From Saccharomyces mikatae IFO 1815 (Eukaryota; Ascomycota; Saccharomycetes; Saccharomycetales; Saccharomycetaceae), in NCBI RefSeq assembly GCF_947241705.1, contig NC_079264.1, forward strand, positions 62,001 through 126,000: DNA of 64,000 nucleotides, in the 5' to 3' direction. This document shows, piece by piece, positions 39,736 through 50,486 of the stretch; position 1 is the stretch's first letter; each line of letters starts with the position of its first letter. The notes beneath the pieces were generated by a model. That model did not search any database. It saw nothing but the letters and a program-made list of their open reading frames with translations, and had not been told where the DNA came from. A program made the position numbers and the translations under genes.

Positions 39736-41043
39736 TTACCTGGTTGCGTCTGGGTTCATAGAAGTAATTGTAGAGTTGGAGTTTGATTTTGAACTTGGAT
39801 TTGAGTTTGGGAACGAAGGGTTATTTCTGTTATGGATGTTGATACCATTACTGTTGCTATTAGTACTATTATGATTATTGTTAACCGGGTTGGTAATCGA
39901 TGGCGGTTGTGCTAATTGCGATTGTAATTTTTGCTTTAAATTGAGTCTATCCATTTCAACCATAGTATTGTCCTCCTCTTCGGACGAAAACCCTTCGCTA
40001 CCACTGGACTCGATATGAAATTTGGATTTAGGCTTCCCGATCATGATATTGGCAGCACTGCTCGGCCTATTGCTGTTTCTTCTTGAACGGACGTTTCCCG
40101 AGGGTGACCTTTGCTGTTTAAGTAAGTATTGTTGGTTCGATGGCGATCTTGATAGTGCTGCACCTGTACTATTTCCCGCACCTGTTCCGTTGGCGTTGTT
40201 AATTGTTGTGTTAGAGTAGCGTCTCGATATGATGAAAGGGTTAGTGAAGTTCATATGTTGAGGTGGTGATGCCGAAGCCGATGGAGGGGATGGCAAATGA
40301 GAGGGGGAATTCAAAAGTGACGAAGAAAACGAGTAGTGACCCTGCATAGGAGGTCTTCTCAAAGGATTCACAATAGATGGTGTTGATGTGGTGTTACTAG
40401 CATTGTTGTTACTGTCATCAGATAGCATATCAGCATAGGAATAGAACCTCAATAACCTTGAACCATGGTCGTTGGGAGATCTCGGATGCGCAGGCGACGC
40501 CTCATTGTCAAAAGATTGTGAGGAAAGACTCCTTGTTCTGCCCAAGGCCCTATCCAGACCAATGGTAGATGGCCTTCTTGAATAAACCATATCGACGTCA
40601 TCAAGTCCAGTCGTCTCGTCAGTTACAATAGAACAGCCAGCGTCTAATGCAGGAGGGACGAAATTCTCTAAAGTACGACGATGATCCAGCGGAGTCTGTA
40701 CAACGAAATCCGGGTTGTACGTCTGATACGATGCTATCGATTCGTTCGTCCTAGAAGGTTGCAGATGTAGATTTATCGCAGACGATCTCTGGCTTAAGTT
40801 ATGAAAGTTCCTGTTACTAGTGTTATTGTGATTAAACAAACTGGTTCGGCTGCTCTGCCTGGAGAGAGAATTTGCAGCATTATTCGACACTGTTTTATAA
40901 AGATAAGATGGATCCTCCACGTTTCTTTCAAAAATCATGGAGCTCTCACTCATGGAGGGAGAAGGTGGCATATATGCATTGTCGTTCTCCGTCTGTGTCG
41001 CAATGTGGGTGCCTTCATCTTGGTTATTGTTGCTCGTGTCCAT
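39736..41043 (-). CDS. VHS2: Ser/Asn-rich regulatory phosphoprotein Vhs2
   Basis: Vhs2 (paralogue Mlf3) was found as a multicopy suppressor of the sis2/hal3 G1-S block and is linked to septin stability. The frame gives 435 residues (S. cerevisiae 436). The protein is almost wholly low complexity: rich in Ser, Asn and Pro with many RRxS and SP sites (RRPSTIGLDRALGRTRSLSSQ, KFHIESSGSEGFSSEEEDN), consistent with a phosphorylated disordered regulator. Asn runs near the C-terminus (NNNHNSTNSNSNGIN) vary easily. No catalytic domain is seen. The identity comes from recalled sequence and position. Confidence 0.94.
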   Translation of the reverse strand: MDTSNNNQDEGTHIATQTENDNAYMPPSPSMSESSMIFERNVEDPSYLYKTVSNNAANSLSRQSSRTSLFNHNNTSNRNFHNLSQRSSAINLHLQPSRTNESIASYQTYNPDFVVQTPLDHRRTLENFVPPALDAGCSIVTDETTGLDDVDMVYSRRPSTIGLDRALGRTRSLSSQSFDNEASPAHPRSPNDHGSRLLRFYSYADMLSDDSNNNASNTTSTPSIVNPLRRPPMQGHYSFSSSLLNSPSHLPSPPSASASPPQHMNFTNPFIISRRYSNTTINNANGTGAGNSTGAALSRSPSNQQYLLKQQRSPSGNVRSRRNSNRPSSAANIMIGKPKSKFHIESSGSEGFSSEEEDNTMVEMDRLNLKQKLQSQLAQPPSITNPVNNNHNSTNSNSNGINIHNRNNPSFPNSNPSSKSNSNSTITSMNPDATR

Positions 41044-41602
41044 CTTTAATCGTGTGCGTTTACTTTACTTGAGTCTATTCAATCACCAAAGCTTTCCAGA
41101 TCAGCCTTGTACTCCTCAAAAAATCACCTATCACCTAAGGGTGAGTTGGATCTATTATTGTTTGTTAATCACCTCACGATTGTTGCAACATTAATATGGC
41201 GTCCACACCGTGCTACATGACAAAAGTAAAGTTAACAAAAAGATAGCATAATCAGCGTCACCCCAATACACTTTGTAGTGCAGCCACTGGTAACAAAGAC
41301 ATGGTTCAATAACACTGATAGTCTGGATTTAACGAAGGCGAGAAGGAGTGCACGATACTACCATTTGCGGCTGTTAAAACTTGCTATCAACTACTCTTCT
41401 TATGTCACCACACACGATCAGATACACTTTCACAGTTTTTTTCAACTATATAAAGTGAAAAAGTTTTTGATTCCTATCCTTCCAGTCGAACATCTGCTAA
41501 TTAATTCACCTCTCTTGAATATATACTTAGGGTGGGTAAGCTTGAGTGATTCATCAGATGCAAGGTGTTTAGACTTTGATTGTGTGTCTTACCTTGTATG
41601 CT

Positions 41603-41749
41603 CTAGTTAATGATGAGGTAGTTTGTCACGGATTTCAGAGCATCCAATGTTGTCATGCTTGTAAGGATACAAGTGCAACTTGGTGTGCGATGCACCAATT
41701 TTTTATTTGCTTTATTCATTAACTTTTTTCTCTTCTGTTTTTTGTTCAT
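41603..41749 (-). CDS. Candidate 48-aa basic small protein, possibly the YIL134C-A counterpart
   Basis: An ATG frame of 48 codons ends at TAG. The first 20 residues are strikingly basic (MNKKQKRKKLMNKANKK), followed by a Cys/Thr stretch (HRTPSCTCILTSMTTL) and the end KSVTNYLIIN. I recall a small S. cerevisiae ORF, YIL134C-A, in this same interval on the same strand, but cannot confirm its sequence. Internal in-frame ATGs at residues 11 and 22 leave the start uncertain. It is divergent from SNR68, whose 5' end lies about 25-30 bp from this start, so chance openness in a promoter is a real alternative. Confidence 0.35.
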   Translation of the reverse strand: MNKKQKRKKLMNKANKKLVHRTPSCTCILTSMTTLDALKSVTNYLIIN

Positions 41750-41774
41750 TTTTCCGTTTATTTTTTTGTTAGAT

Positions 41775-41916
41775 TTATCATGATGAGCATTTTATTTTAC
41801 TGCGTTATCGTATTGACGGGGGCTGTTTAAGTACAGCTTTGCTTTATAATCTATATTCATTTATATTTTATATTCTTACCAAGGAAATTGAATTTTAACA
41901 GATTTGCTGAAAGATT
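41775..41916 (+). ncRNA. SNR68: C/D box snoRNA snR68
   Basis: snR68 guides 2'-O-methylation of A2640 in 25S rRNA. The C box ATGATGA lies at 41780-41786 and the D box CTGA at 41907-41910, about 131 nt apart from box to box, fitting the 136-nt S. cerevisiae gene. Directly upstream of the D box the guide TTTAACAGAT is a perfect 10-nt complement of the conserved 25S stretch ATCTGTTAAA (recalled). By the D+5 rule the target falls within one nucleotide of the reported site. Position also fits: the gene ends about 150 bp before FLX1, as in S. cerevisiae. The exact ends are estimates, because I cannot place the terminal stem with certainty. Confidence 0.85.
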
Positions 41917-42066
41917 CATCTTACAAAAAATTGGAAAGTTGAAGTGAAAAAACTGAGAAAAAAAGTAGAAGAGTACGCAAAGAGTAGTAGCTCCTATATC
42001 GAATATGAATAGTTTCTTGTCTTAGTATTTTGGCCAACCATCACTTAGTATAGAGGCTTCGATAAT

Positions 42067-43011
42067 ATGGTTGATCACGAGTGGACGCCATTACAGAAGG
42101 AGGTTATCTCAGGCTTGAGCGCGGGATGCATAACCACACTGGTAGTGCATCCATTAGATTTACTCAAGGTTCGTTTGCAGCTATCTGCTACAAGCGCTCA
42201 AAAGGTCCACTATGGTCCATTTGCAGTGATAAAAGAGATCATACATTCATCGGCGAACACTGGGCGTAGTAGGTCAAAGGTTATAAATGAACTGTACCGT
42301 GGATTAAGCATAAATTTGTTTGGAAACGCCATTGCATGGGGGGTTTATTTCGGCCTCTATGGTGTCATGAAGGACCTGATATACAAGGCAGTGGAAAAGC
42401 CAGGGCAGAGCCAATTCCAAGGGGTCAGCAATGACCACAAGATAAATTCGCTAATATATCTGTCTGCAGGCGCTTCCAGTGGCTTAATGACGGCTATCTT
42501 GACGAATCCGATCTGGGTTATAAAGACAAGAATAATGTCTACAAGTAAAGGTGTTCAGGGAGCATACACATCGATATACAATGGTGTTCAGCAACTGTTA
42601 CGAAAGGAGGGCTTGCGTGGCCTGTGGAAGGGGCTTGTACCTGCTCTATTTGGCGTTTCCCAAGGTGCTTTGTATTTCACAGTTTACGATACGTTGAAGC
42701 AAAGAAAATTGCGACGGAAAAGAGAAAGTGGCCAGAACATTCATTTAACAAACCTCGAAACCATTGAAATTACATCGTTAGGGAAAATGATTTCGGTCAC
42801 TTTAGTTTATCCTTTTCAATTATTAAAATCAAACTTACAAAGTTTCAAGGCTAATGAGCAGAAATTTAGGCTTTTTCCTTTAGTAAAACTGATTATTGCT
42901 AATGATGGTTTTGCAGGACTTTATAAAGGCCTATCAACAAATCTACTCCGAGCCATTCCATCCACCTGCATCACGTTTTGTGTGTACGAAAACCTCAAAC
43001 ATAGACTCTAG
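42067..43011 (+). CDS. FLX1: Mitochondrial FAD/folate-type carrier Flx1
   Basis: Flx1 is an inner-membrane carrier of the SLC25 family needed for mitochondrial flavin (FAD) balance and succinate dehydrogenase function. The frame gives 314 residues (S. cerevisiae 311). Three carrier repeats are clear, each with its signature: HPLDLLKVRLQ (from residue 28), NPIWVIKTRIM in the middle third, and YPFQLLKSNLQ in the last. The tripartite pattern also shows GLYKGLSTNLLRAIPS and GLWKGLVPALFGVSQGA. The second repeat has W in place of the usual acidic residue, as typical for the FAD/NAD/pyrimidine branch. The ATG at 42067 is the family start. SNR68 lies just upstream on the same strand. Confidence 0.97.
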   Translation: MVDHEWTPLQKEVISGLSAGCITTLVVHPLDLLKVRLQLSATSAQKVHYGPFAVIKEIIHSSANTGRSRSKVINELYRGLSINLFGNAIAWGVYFGLYGVMKDLIYKAVEKPGQSQFQGVSNDHKINSLIYLSAGASSGLMTAILTNPIWVIKTRIMSTSKGVQGAYTSIYNGVQQLLRKEGLRGLWKGLVPALFGVSQGALYFTVYDTLKQRKLRRKRESGQNIHLTNLETIEITSLGKMISVTLVYPFQLLKSNLQSFKANEQKFRLFPLVKLIIANDGFAGLYKGLSTNLLRAIPSTCITFCVYENLKHRL

Positions 43012-43190
43012 TGGAGCATATTATACTAAGTTTAGTTCCGTGTAAATACCGAAAGATAGAAGAATGAAAAATAGAGAGAAAAGAAGTTGTGGAGGGACGG
43101 TTTTTTTTATTTTATTTTAATTATTTCTGGAAAATATTTGTGATTATATTACAAAATGTAAAGTATTAAAGAAAAACTATTCTAAATTTC

Positions 43191-44092
<902 letters not shown>

Positions 44093-44550
44093 CTTCTCGA
44101 TTTGTTCTTCACCTTATGTCTTCAAGATAAAACATACATGTTCAATCATACACTGCAATCAATATATTATACTTAGTAAATGATGAATATAATTACTACT
44201 ACGTAGCAGCCCAAGATTGCCCGTCCCTGCACAACCTACGTTGACCCATTGCAATAGCAGATTCTCAGGCTTGTGCTTAGAGAGGGTTTCACTACTACAT
44301 ACAATTGGCTAGAAGGCCGGGAGAGAGGCCCACTAGCAGTCCAGTATGAATACAGGAGCAGAAGTTTCGCGTAAAGGTAGTCCGTCCAGGCAGAACATAT
44401 TTTTCCTAGAACGATCTAATGGCCTAACCTCAGGCCATATTACAATAAACCATCGTACACGGCGCGACGCGGAAAATAATTCATATATTTCAAATAAAAT
44501 GTACAGGTGCTATTAGGTGTACAGATGCTTGGTGAGGTCATCTTATAAAA
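44093..44550. promoter_or_regulatory. RPL16A promoter region
   Basis: A 458-bp gap between CSM2 (3' end) and RPL16A. Two degenerate Rap1-like sites occur: ACCTGTACATTT on the minus strand (44497-44508, one mismatch to ACCCRTACATTT) and a CGTACAC-centred site (about 44451-44460). They lie 360-415 bp before the start, where ribosomal-protein genes usually carry tandem Rap1 sites. A GC-rich GCGCGACGCGG (44462-44472) contains GACGC, the Fhl1-type core. Binding is not certain. Confidence 0.3.
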
Positions 44551-45186
44551 TCATTCCAATAATAGATCCGCATAATACTTCCAGATATACTCAGCAAGGG
44601 AATCTCCATTTTTAACTCGTCTTCTTTTGTTACGCACAGATGATACATTTGTTTTGTTGTTCTTTATGAGGTAGTAATCCAACAGCTGCTCCTTAGGGAA
44701 TTCTAATAGCGTTCTTATGGATGCTTTCTCATCATTCCCCATTACACGTAATTTGAGCAAAATGTCCCTCAATAATTCGTGCGACCTCTGAGGAGAAGAT
44801 TTGAATTGAGAGTTTCTAAACATAACTTCTAAACCATTGATATATAGGATGATCCTTAGCGATACTGTTGCGGCGTCCTCTGTGTCCTTTTGAGCGTTTA
44901 TTTTATTCACGGATAAGATTTGTAGCAGCTTTGCCGTTATGGCACTCAGTTCTTCGAGATCAAGGCAAGTGTTGATTCTAATATTCTCATATATTTTGAT
45001 GTTTTCTGGCAGGGTTGGCGGTACAAGGTTTTGGAATTGATTTAGCGGAAATGAACTCGTAGCATCAATAAAAAACAACTGGGTAAGAACATGCTCGTTC
45101 GAAAGATTTTTCTTGATGAATTGACACAGATTGCTCTTTGTTGGTGAAGACCAAACGGTTATTAGCTCTAAATCTTCGTAATTCAT
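44551..45186 (-). CDS. CSM2: Shu complex subunit Csm2
   Basis: Csm2 is a RecA-fold paralogue lacking ATPase motifs. With Psy3, Shu1 and Shu2 it promotes Rad51 filament assembly in error-free damage bypass and meiotic recombination. From the ATG at 45186 (MNYEDLELITVWSSPTKS) the product is 211 residues (S. cerevisiae 213). No Walker A motif is present, as expected for the family. The end AEYIWKYYADLLLE is conserved. An upstream in-frame ATG at 45237 would add 17 mostly Lys residues (MTRKEKKIKKKGLQAAK). An ACGCGAAA site (45277-45284, minus sense) sits 91 bp before the chosen start, compatible with G1/S control. Confidence 0.93.
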   Translation of the reverse strand: MNYEDLELITVWSSPTKSNLCQFIKKNLSNEHVLTQLFFIDATSSFPLNQFQNLVPPTLPENIKIYENIRINTCLDLEELSAITAKLLQILSVNKINAQKDTEDAATVSLRIILYINGLEVMFRNSQFKSSPQRSHELLRDILLKLRVMGNDEKASIRTLLEFPKEQLLDYYLIKNNKTNVSSVRNKRRRVKNGDSLAEYIWKYYADLLLE

Positions 45187-45467
45187 TTTTGCCGCTTGCA
45201 GCCCCTTCTTTTTTATCTTTTTTTCTTTCCTGGTCATCTTCTTAATCTATTGTTAAAGTAAATAAACTAATGGGTGTTTCGCGTTTAATGACACAAACAA
45301 AGGAAAGAGGTCATGAAGAATCAACAATCTATTCAATATAAAGATATAAATCGAGATATTCTGTTTATGTAATCGTTACCCTAAGCCATGCAAAACATTT
45401 CTTAACGGGGTCATTGTTCTTTGTAGTTTAATATTACATACGGGTCCATCCGGGCTGAATTAGAGTT

Positions 45468-46916
45468 TCAAGAGGAATTATTCACGTTTGCGTTCGTTCT
45501 TACATTCATTGACGTTGTAGGTGGAATTTGGCCGGTTAGTTGAGTTTTTTGAACCGGTAAAGTGCTTTCTCGTAAGATCGGACTAGCAGCATGCATGGAT
45601 TTTTTCACCTTTTGTGCTTTTATTTCCCTTGCATCTATTGAAGAAGACGCGGGGGTAGGTATTTCTCCAAATTTTGACATGTGTAATTGTAATTGTCTTG
45701 TCACTGATGCACCCCGTCTAATCTTACTTAACTTACCAGCATTCCATTTATTGAGGAAATCGCGTCTAACCTCATCACTGATTTTCCAATTCATCCCCTT
45801 GCCTTGCTGACCGGCTCTCTTGGGCACCTTTTCGAAGGCTTTATTTAGCGACAGGTTATGCCTCACGGAGTTTTGCCATGCCATCTGAGAAAACCTATAA
45901 AATGCGTAGTTATCCGAGATAAATTTGTAAATATCCGCCAATGAAATACTGCCATCAGGTGTTGAAAGAATCGCTTGGGTGATCATCGATGCGTATGACT
46001 GTGGTGGTTTGATGTATCTGTTTTCATCTAGCGACAAGTCTGACGGGTTTTCTATGTGGGGTGAAGCGTTGTTATGGATAACACTGTTGCTAGTGGACGT
46101 GTAAGTATTTGGTCTAATCCCCCCTCTCGAATAATTTTCGTCTTCGTCTTCTTCCTCCACCATGATTGTATCTCCATGCGGATCTGCTAATGCGTTAACT
46201 TCTGATGAAGATGATAATGGGGTGTGCAGGTGGTCTAGTCTTTGTAATCGAGCTTCCTCTTGTAATCTTTGCTCCCTTAAATATGTAGAACCTTCGATGA
46301 TATTACGTAACAACGGGTTATTGTTACCATTGGTGCCATACGTGGATAACAACTTGGGCATGAGGTGATTCAGACAATAATCCGAAATGATGGTTTCTTG
46401 TTCCGGCAGTATAAAAATCATTTGGACTCCGCCAATGTCTATAATACATCCCGATTGTAGCACTGTGGGAGGAGAGTCTGGACCTGTGGGAATTCTTCTA
46501 AAATTGACCTTCGCACCATTCCTGCCAAATATCTGTAGTTCCCACAATCCACTCTCTAAGTTAAACCTGATAGCAGCATGCTTTCTAGACACAATTTTGG
46601 CAGGACCAAGGTCAATGTCTATATTCTTCTTCACAATAGTGCCTGGAATGGTATTCATGCTCAGAGTGTCTGTGTTCCGACCAATAGTGACTTCTAATTT
46701 CTGCACATAGTAGGTCCAATCACATCCAGCAATTTTGGCATACGCATTAACCTCTCTTGCAATACTTAAGTTATTAGAATAGTCGCCTGATACGGCCACT
46801 GGCTCGCTTGATGAGCTAAGAACACATGTCACTGCATTGACAAGCCCTTGGCGATCTTGGGCTGTATACGAACTATACTTACCACTATACCTTTGTTCAG
46901 TACTGGTAACAGACAT
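45468..46916 (-). CDS. FKH1: Forkhead transcription factor Fkh1
   Basis: Fkh1 regulates G2/M genes, early-origin timing and donor preference in mating-type switching. The frame gives 482 residues (S. cerevisiae 484). An FHA domain lies at about 75-185 (VTIGRNTD, VSRKHAAIRF, LWELQIFGRNGAKVNF), which reads phosphothreonine partners. The forkhead DNA-binding domain spans about 302-395, with recognition helix MAWQNSVRHNLSLNKAFEK and preceding KPPQSYASMITQAIL. The C-terminal tail is Ser/Thr/Asn-rich. The start MSVTSTEQRYSGKYSS is conserved. It is divergent from ASG1. Confidence 0.98.
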   Translation of the reverse strand: MSVTSTEQRYSGKYSSYTAQDRQGLVNAVTCVLSSSSEPVAVSGDYSNNLSIAREVNAYAKIAGCDWTYYVQKLEVTIGRNTDTLSMNTIPGTIVKKNIDIDLGPAKIVSRKHAAIRFNLESGLWELQIFGRNGAKVNFRRIPTGPDSPPTVLQSGCIIDIGGVQMIFILPEQETIISDYCLNHLMPKLLSTYGTNGNNNPLLRNIIEGSTYLREQRLQEEARLQRLDHLHTPLSSSSEVNALADPHGDTIMVEEEDEDENYSRGGIRPNTYTSTSNSVIHNNASPHIENPSDLSLDENRYIKPPQSYASMITQAILSTPDGSISLADIYKFISDNYAFYRFSQMAWQNSVRHNLSLNKAFEKVPKRAGQQGKGMNWKISDEVRRDFLNKWNAGKLSKIRRGASVTRQLQLHMSKFGEIPTPASSSIDAREIKAQKVKKSMHAASPILRESTLPVQKTQLTGQIPPTTSMNVRTNANVNNSS

Positions 46917-47447
46917 CTATTAATACTATCTCACCAAGTGTTCTATTTTCCCGATAAATGGACTGATAACCTTTACCCTTTGCCCTGATATTATTTACAA
47001 TCAGTCTATTTCTGAATAATTTCAGCATCCTGTTCTCTCTTTCTATACCGTTTCTGATTTGTTTATGTTTTTCCAGTTTCTTGTTTACCTCATCCGAAGA
47101 AAATAGCCTACTCTGAAAATATTTTACCCTAAAATTCACCTTATTTTTTTGCTAATGCCCTCCTTTAAAATTTCGGTAGACCTATGAGTGTTAACCCTAA
47201 TGACTTCTTTTTTTTATGGTGATTTTTTTTTCAAAAGTGACTACAGTAATGGAGTTATCTCTTTGGACATGATCTTCTATTGTTGAGGAGGTTGCTTGCA
47301 TGGAAGATAGTCAAAACTTGATATTTTCATAAAACTGATTATAAAATTTCAAAGAGGTGAATAAAGGAAAGACACCTTTTTTTAGTTGTTTTGCATAAAG
47401 TAAGAGAGAAGGTAAAGGAGCATACAAAAGAAATAGATAAGGGCGTT
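46917..47447. other. Divergent intergenic region FKH1 / ASG1
   Basis: A 531-bp gap. A 10/11 ARS-consensus-like GTTTATGTTTT lies at 47061-47071. The rest is AT-rich. The 80-codon minus-strand frame across 46897-47139 begins at GTG and overlaps FKH1, so it is not called. Confidence 0.5.
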
Positions 47448-49954
47448 ATGCCGGAACAAGCGCAACAAGGGGAACAGTCTGTCAAGAGAAGAAGGGTTAC
47501 AAGAGCCTGTGATGAATGCCGAAAGAAAAAAGTTAAATGCGATGGTCAACAACCGTGTATCCATTGTACTGTATACTCTTATGAATGTACTTATAAGAAG
47601 CCCACAAAGAGGACGCAGAACTCCGGAAACTCCGGAGTTCTAGCGTTGGGCAATGCTGCTACTGCTGCTGGCCCATCATCAAGTGCTGTAGTGGCCGCTG
47701 CCGCTTCTAACCCCAACAAACTTCTTTCAAGTGTTAAAACAGAAAGAGCTATTTTGCCGGGTGTTTCTATGATGCCTGCAAGCAATAACATGTCTAAACC
47801 AAGGAAGTATAAGACCAAGAGCACAAGATTGCAATCGAAGATTGACAGGTACAAGCAAATTTTTGACGAAGTCTTTCCGCAGTTACCAGATATAGATAAT
47901 CTGGATATTCCTGTGTTCTTACAAATCTTTCATAATTTTAAAAGGGACTCACAGTCGTTTCTAGAAGACACTGTGAAAGAATACGTCTTAATAGTCAATG
48001 ACAGTTCTTCTCCAATCCAGCCAGTGCTTTCTTCAAATTCAAAAAATTCCAGTCCAGATGAGTTTTTACCGAATATGAAAAGTGACTCGAATAGTGCCTC
48101 CAGCAACAATAGGGAGCAAGAAAATACAGAAACATACCCCAATATTCCAGTTGGTAGAGAGATAAAAATTATTCTACCACCAAAAGCAATCGCTTTGCAA
48201 TTCGTCAAAAGTACTTGGGAACATTGCTGTGTTCTCCTGCGATTTTATCACAGACCATCTTTCATTAGGCAATTAGATGAGCTATATGAGACAGATCCGA
48301 ACAATTATACATCCAAGCAGATGCAATTTTTACCGTTATGCTACGCGGCTATTGCTGTGGGTGCATTATTCTCGAAGTCCATTGTCTCTAATGACTCGTC
48401 AAGGGAGAAGTTTTTACAGGATGAAGGTTACAAGTACTTCATTGCAGCTAGGAAACTAATCGATATCACAAATGCTCGTGACTTGAATTCCATACAAGCG
48501 ATTTTGATGCTGTTTATATTCTTACAATGTTCCGCACGTTTGTCAACGTGTTATACTTATATTGGTGTGGCTATGAGAAGTGCTTTAAGAGCAGGCTTTC
48601 ATAGAAAATTGAGCTCCAGTTCTGGCTTTAGTCCAATAGAAATTGAAATGAGAAAACGCCTTTTTTACACAATCTACAAACTGGACGTTTACATCAATGC
48701 AATGCTAGGTCTACCTAGATCTATTTCTCCTGATGATTTTGATCAAACTCTACCCCTGGATTTATCTGATGAAAACATTACTGAGGTAGCATACTTACCT
48801 GAAAATCAACATTCTGTTTTGTCAAGTACAGGGATTTCTAATGAACATACGAAATTATTTTTGATTTTAAATGAGATCATTTCTGAACTATATCCAATTA
48901 AGAAAACTAGTAATATAATATCTCATGAGACCGTGACTAGTTTGGAATTAAAGTTGAGAAATTGGTTGGATTCGTTACCCAAAGAACTGATACCTAACGC
49001 CAAGAATATTGATCCTGAATATGAAAGGGCAAATCGTCTGTTGCATTTATCCTTTTTGCACGTACAGATTATATTGTACAGGCCTTTCATTCATTATTTA
49101 TCGCGTAATATGAGTACCGAGAATGTGGATCCCTTATCTTACCGAAGAGCAAGAAATTCTATTGCCGTAGCTCGAACGGTTATCAAACTAGCAAAAGAAA
49201 TGGTTAGTAATAATTTATTAACTGGTTCATACTGGTATGCCTGTTATACGATTTTTTATTCCGTGGCGGGTCTTTTATTTTACATCCATGAAGCACAACT
49301 TCCTGATAAAGATAGCGCCAGAGAATATTACGACATTTTAAAAGATGCAGAAACTGGAAGAAGTGTTCTTATCCAGCTTAAAGATTCTAGTATGGCCGCT
49401 AGTAGAACCTATAATTTATTGAACCAAATCTTTGAAAAGTTAAATTCGAAAACTATTCAGCTTACCGCCTTACATTCATCTCCATCCAACGAAAATGCTT
49501 CCTTGGTCGCCAATGATCCCTCAGTTCTCAAAAACAATGTGGGGGAGTCTTTGCAACCGCCCGTGTTTTTTTCTTCTCAGGATACGAAGAGTCACTTTTC
49601 ATTAGCTAAGAATGACGAAAATACTACTGATTACACAATGGCAAACTATTTGAATAATACACCAATTTCTGACAATCCATTAAATGATGCACAACAGCAA
49701 GACCAAATATCTCAAGGGATGGTAAATATGTCTAATGTAAGAAGTTCTAACGGCTTCCTTTCTACTGATATTAGACTTGACAATAACAGTCAACCAAACA
49801 TGCTTGATACTGCTGATGACGTCTTTGTCAAGAATGACGTCGACATCCCTGATAACAAAGAATTTGATTTCAACAGTAGTAAAAGCAATGCATCAAATGA
49901 CCTCAACTCTGAAGTCATTAGCAACAATTATAATAACTCCCGTAACACTAATAA

Positions 49955-49987
<33 letters not shown>

Positions 49988-50035
49988 TAATAATAGTAAT
50001 AATAATAATAATAACACCATTAACACTAATAACAC

Positions 50036-50083
<48 letters not shown>

Positions 50084-50486
50084 CACTAATAATACTAATA
50101 ATACTAATAGCTCTAATAATAATAATCATAATAATAATAGTAACAATAAGAACAACAATAATAGCAATTATAACAATAGTAACAATAAGAACAACAACAG
50201 TAATAATAATAATAATAATATTAATAATAATAGTAATGCTATTAACAACAATGACTTCGGCATTAAAATGGATAACAATTCACCAACTTATGAAGGGTTT
50301 GCTCATTTACAAATGCCACTTTCACAAGACAGTATGAACATAGAAGAAAGAGGAGAGATGTCACCAGATATGGAAATTAAAAATGAGCATAGTATAGCTG
50401 ACTCGAACGATATTCTTGGAGTGTTCGATCAGCTAGATGCTCAACTATTCGGGAAGTATCTACCCCTAAATTACCCCTCCGAATGA
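47448..50486 (+). CDS. ASG1: Zn2Cys6 transcription activator Asg1 with long poly-Asn tract
   Basis: Asg1 is a fungal binuclear-cluster regulator of stress-response and lipid-use genes. The correct ATG is 47448 (MPEQAQQGEQSVKRRR), giving 1012 residues against 964 in S. cerevisiae. Longer frames that start upstream use non-ATG codons. The Zn2Cys6 cluster has all six cysteines: C21, C24, C31, C37, C40 and C47. A basic linker follows, then the fungal-specific middle homology domain (about 235-560, including FYHRPSFIRQLDELY and ARLSTCYTYIGVAMRSALRAGFHR). Residues about 824-938 are almost all Asn, coded by AAT/AAC repeats. This tract explains most of the extra length. The last 60 residues, ending LGKYLPLNYPSE-type, are conserved again. 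Confidence 0.97.
49920..50261 (+). repeat. AAT/AAC trinucleotide tract coding poly-Asn in ASG1
   Basis: About 340 bp of imperfect AAT and AAC repeats, with an uninterrupted AAT run around 50036-50080. It codes about 113 residues, mostly Asn with scattered Thr, Ser, Ile, Lys and His. It creates long false open frames of poly-Ile/Thr on other frames and strands. The S. cerevisiae tract is shorter as I recall. Confidence 0.9.

Larger units (their letters stand above)
41044..42066. other. Divergent intergenic region VHS2 / FLX1
   Basis: At 1023 bp this is the longest gap in the window. It holds the snoRNA gene SNR68 on the plus strand and a 48-codon minus-strand frame (41603-41749). The VHS2-proximal 550 bp contain no motif that I can name. 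A 110-codon plus-strand frame there begins at GTG and is rejected. Confidence 0.6.

Noticed and set aside
41278-41610. 110-codon plus-strand frame in the VHS2-FLX1 gap
   Set aside because: It starts at GTG, has no similarity to anything I know, and overlaps the opposite-strand small frame only at its end.
41611-41618. Second C-box-like TGATGAGG upstream of SNR68
   Set aside because: There is no D box and no rRNA guide at a suitable distance. The ATGATGA at 41780 fits the known gene length and position.
46897-47139. 80-codon minus-strand frame at the FKH1 start
   Set aside because: The first codon is GTG and it overlaps the FKH1 coding start in another frame. It is chance openness.
49777-50337. 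Long open frame of poly-Ile/Thr over ASG1 and a matching antisense frame
   Set aside because: Both are by-products of the AAT/AAC repeat read in other frames. There is no start context or conservation.
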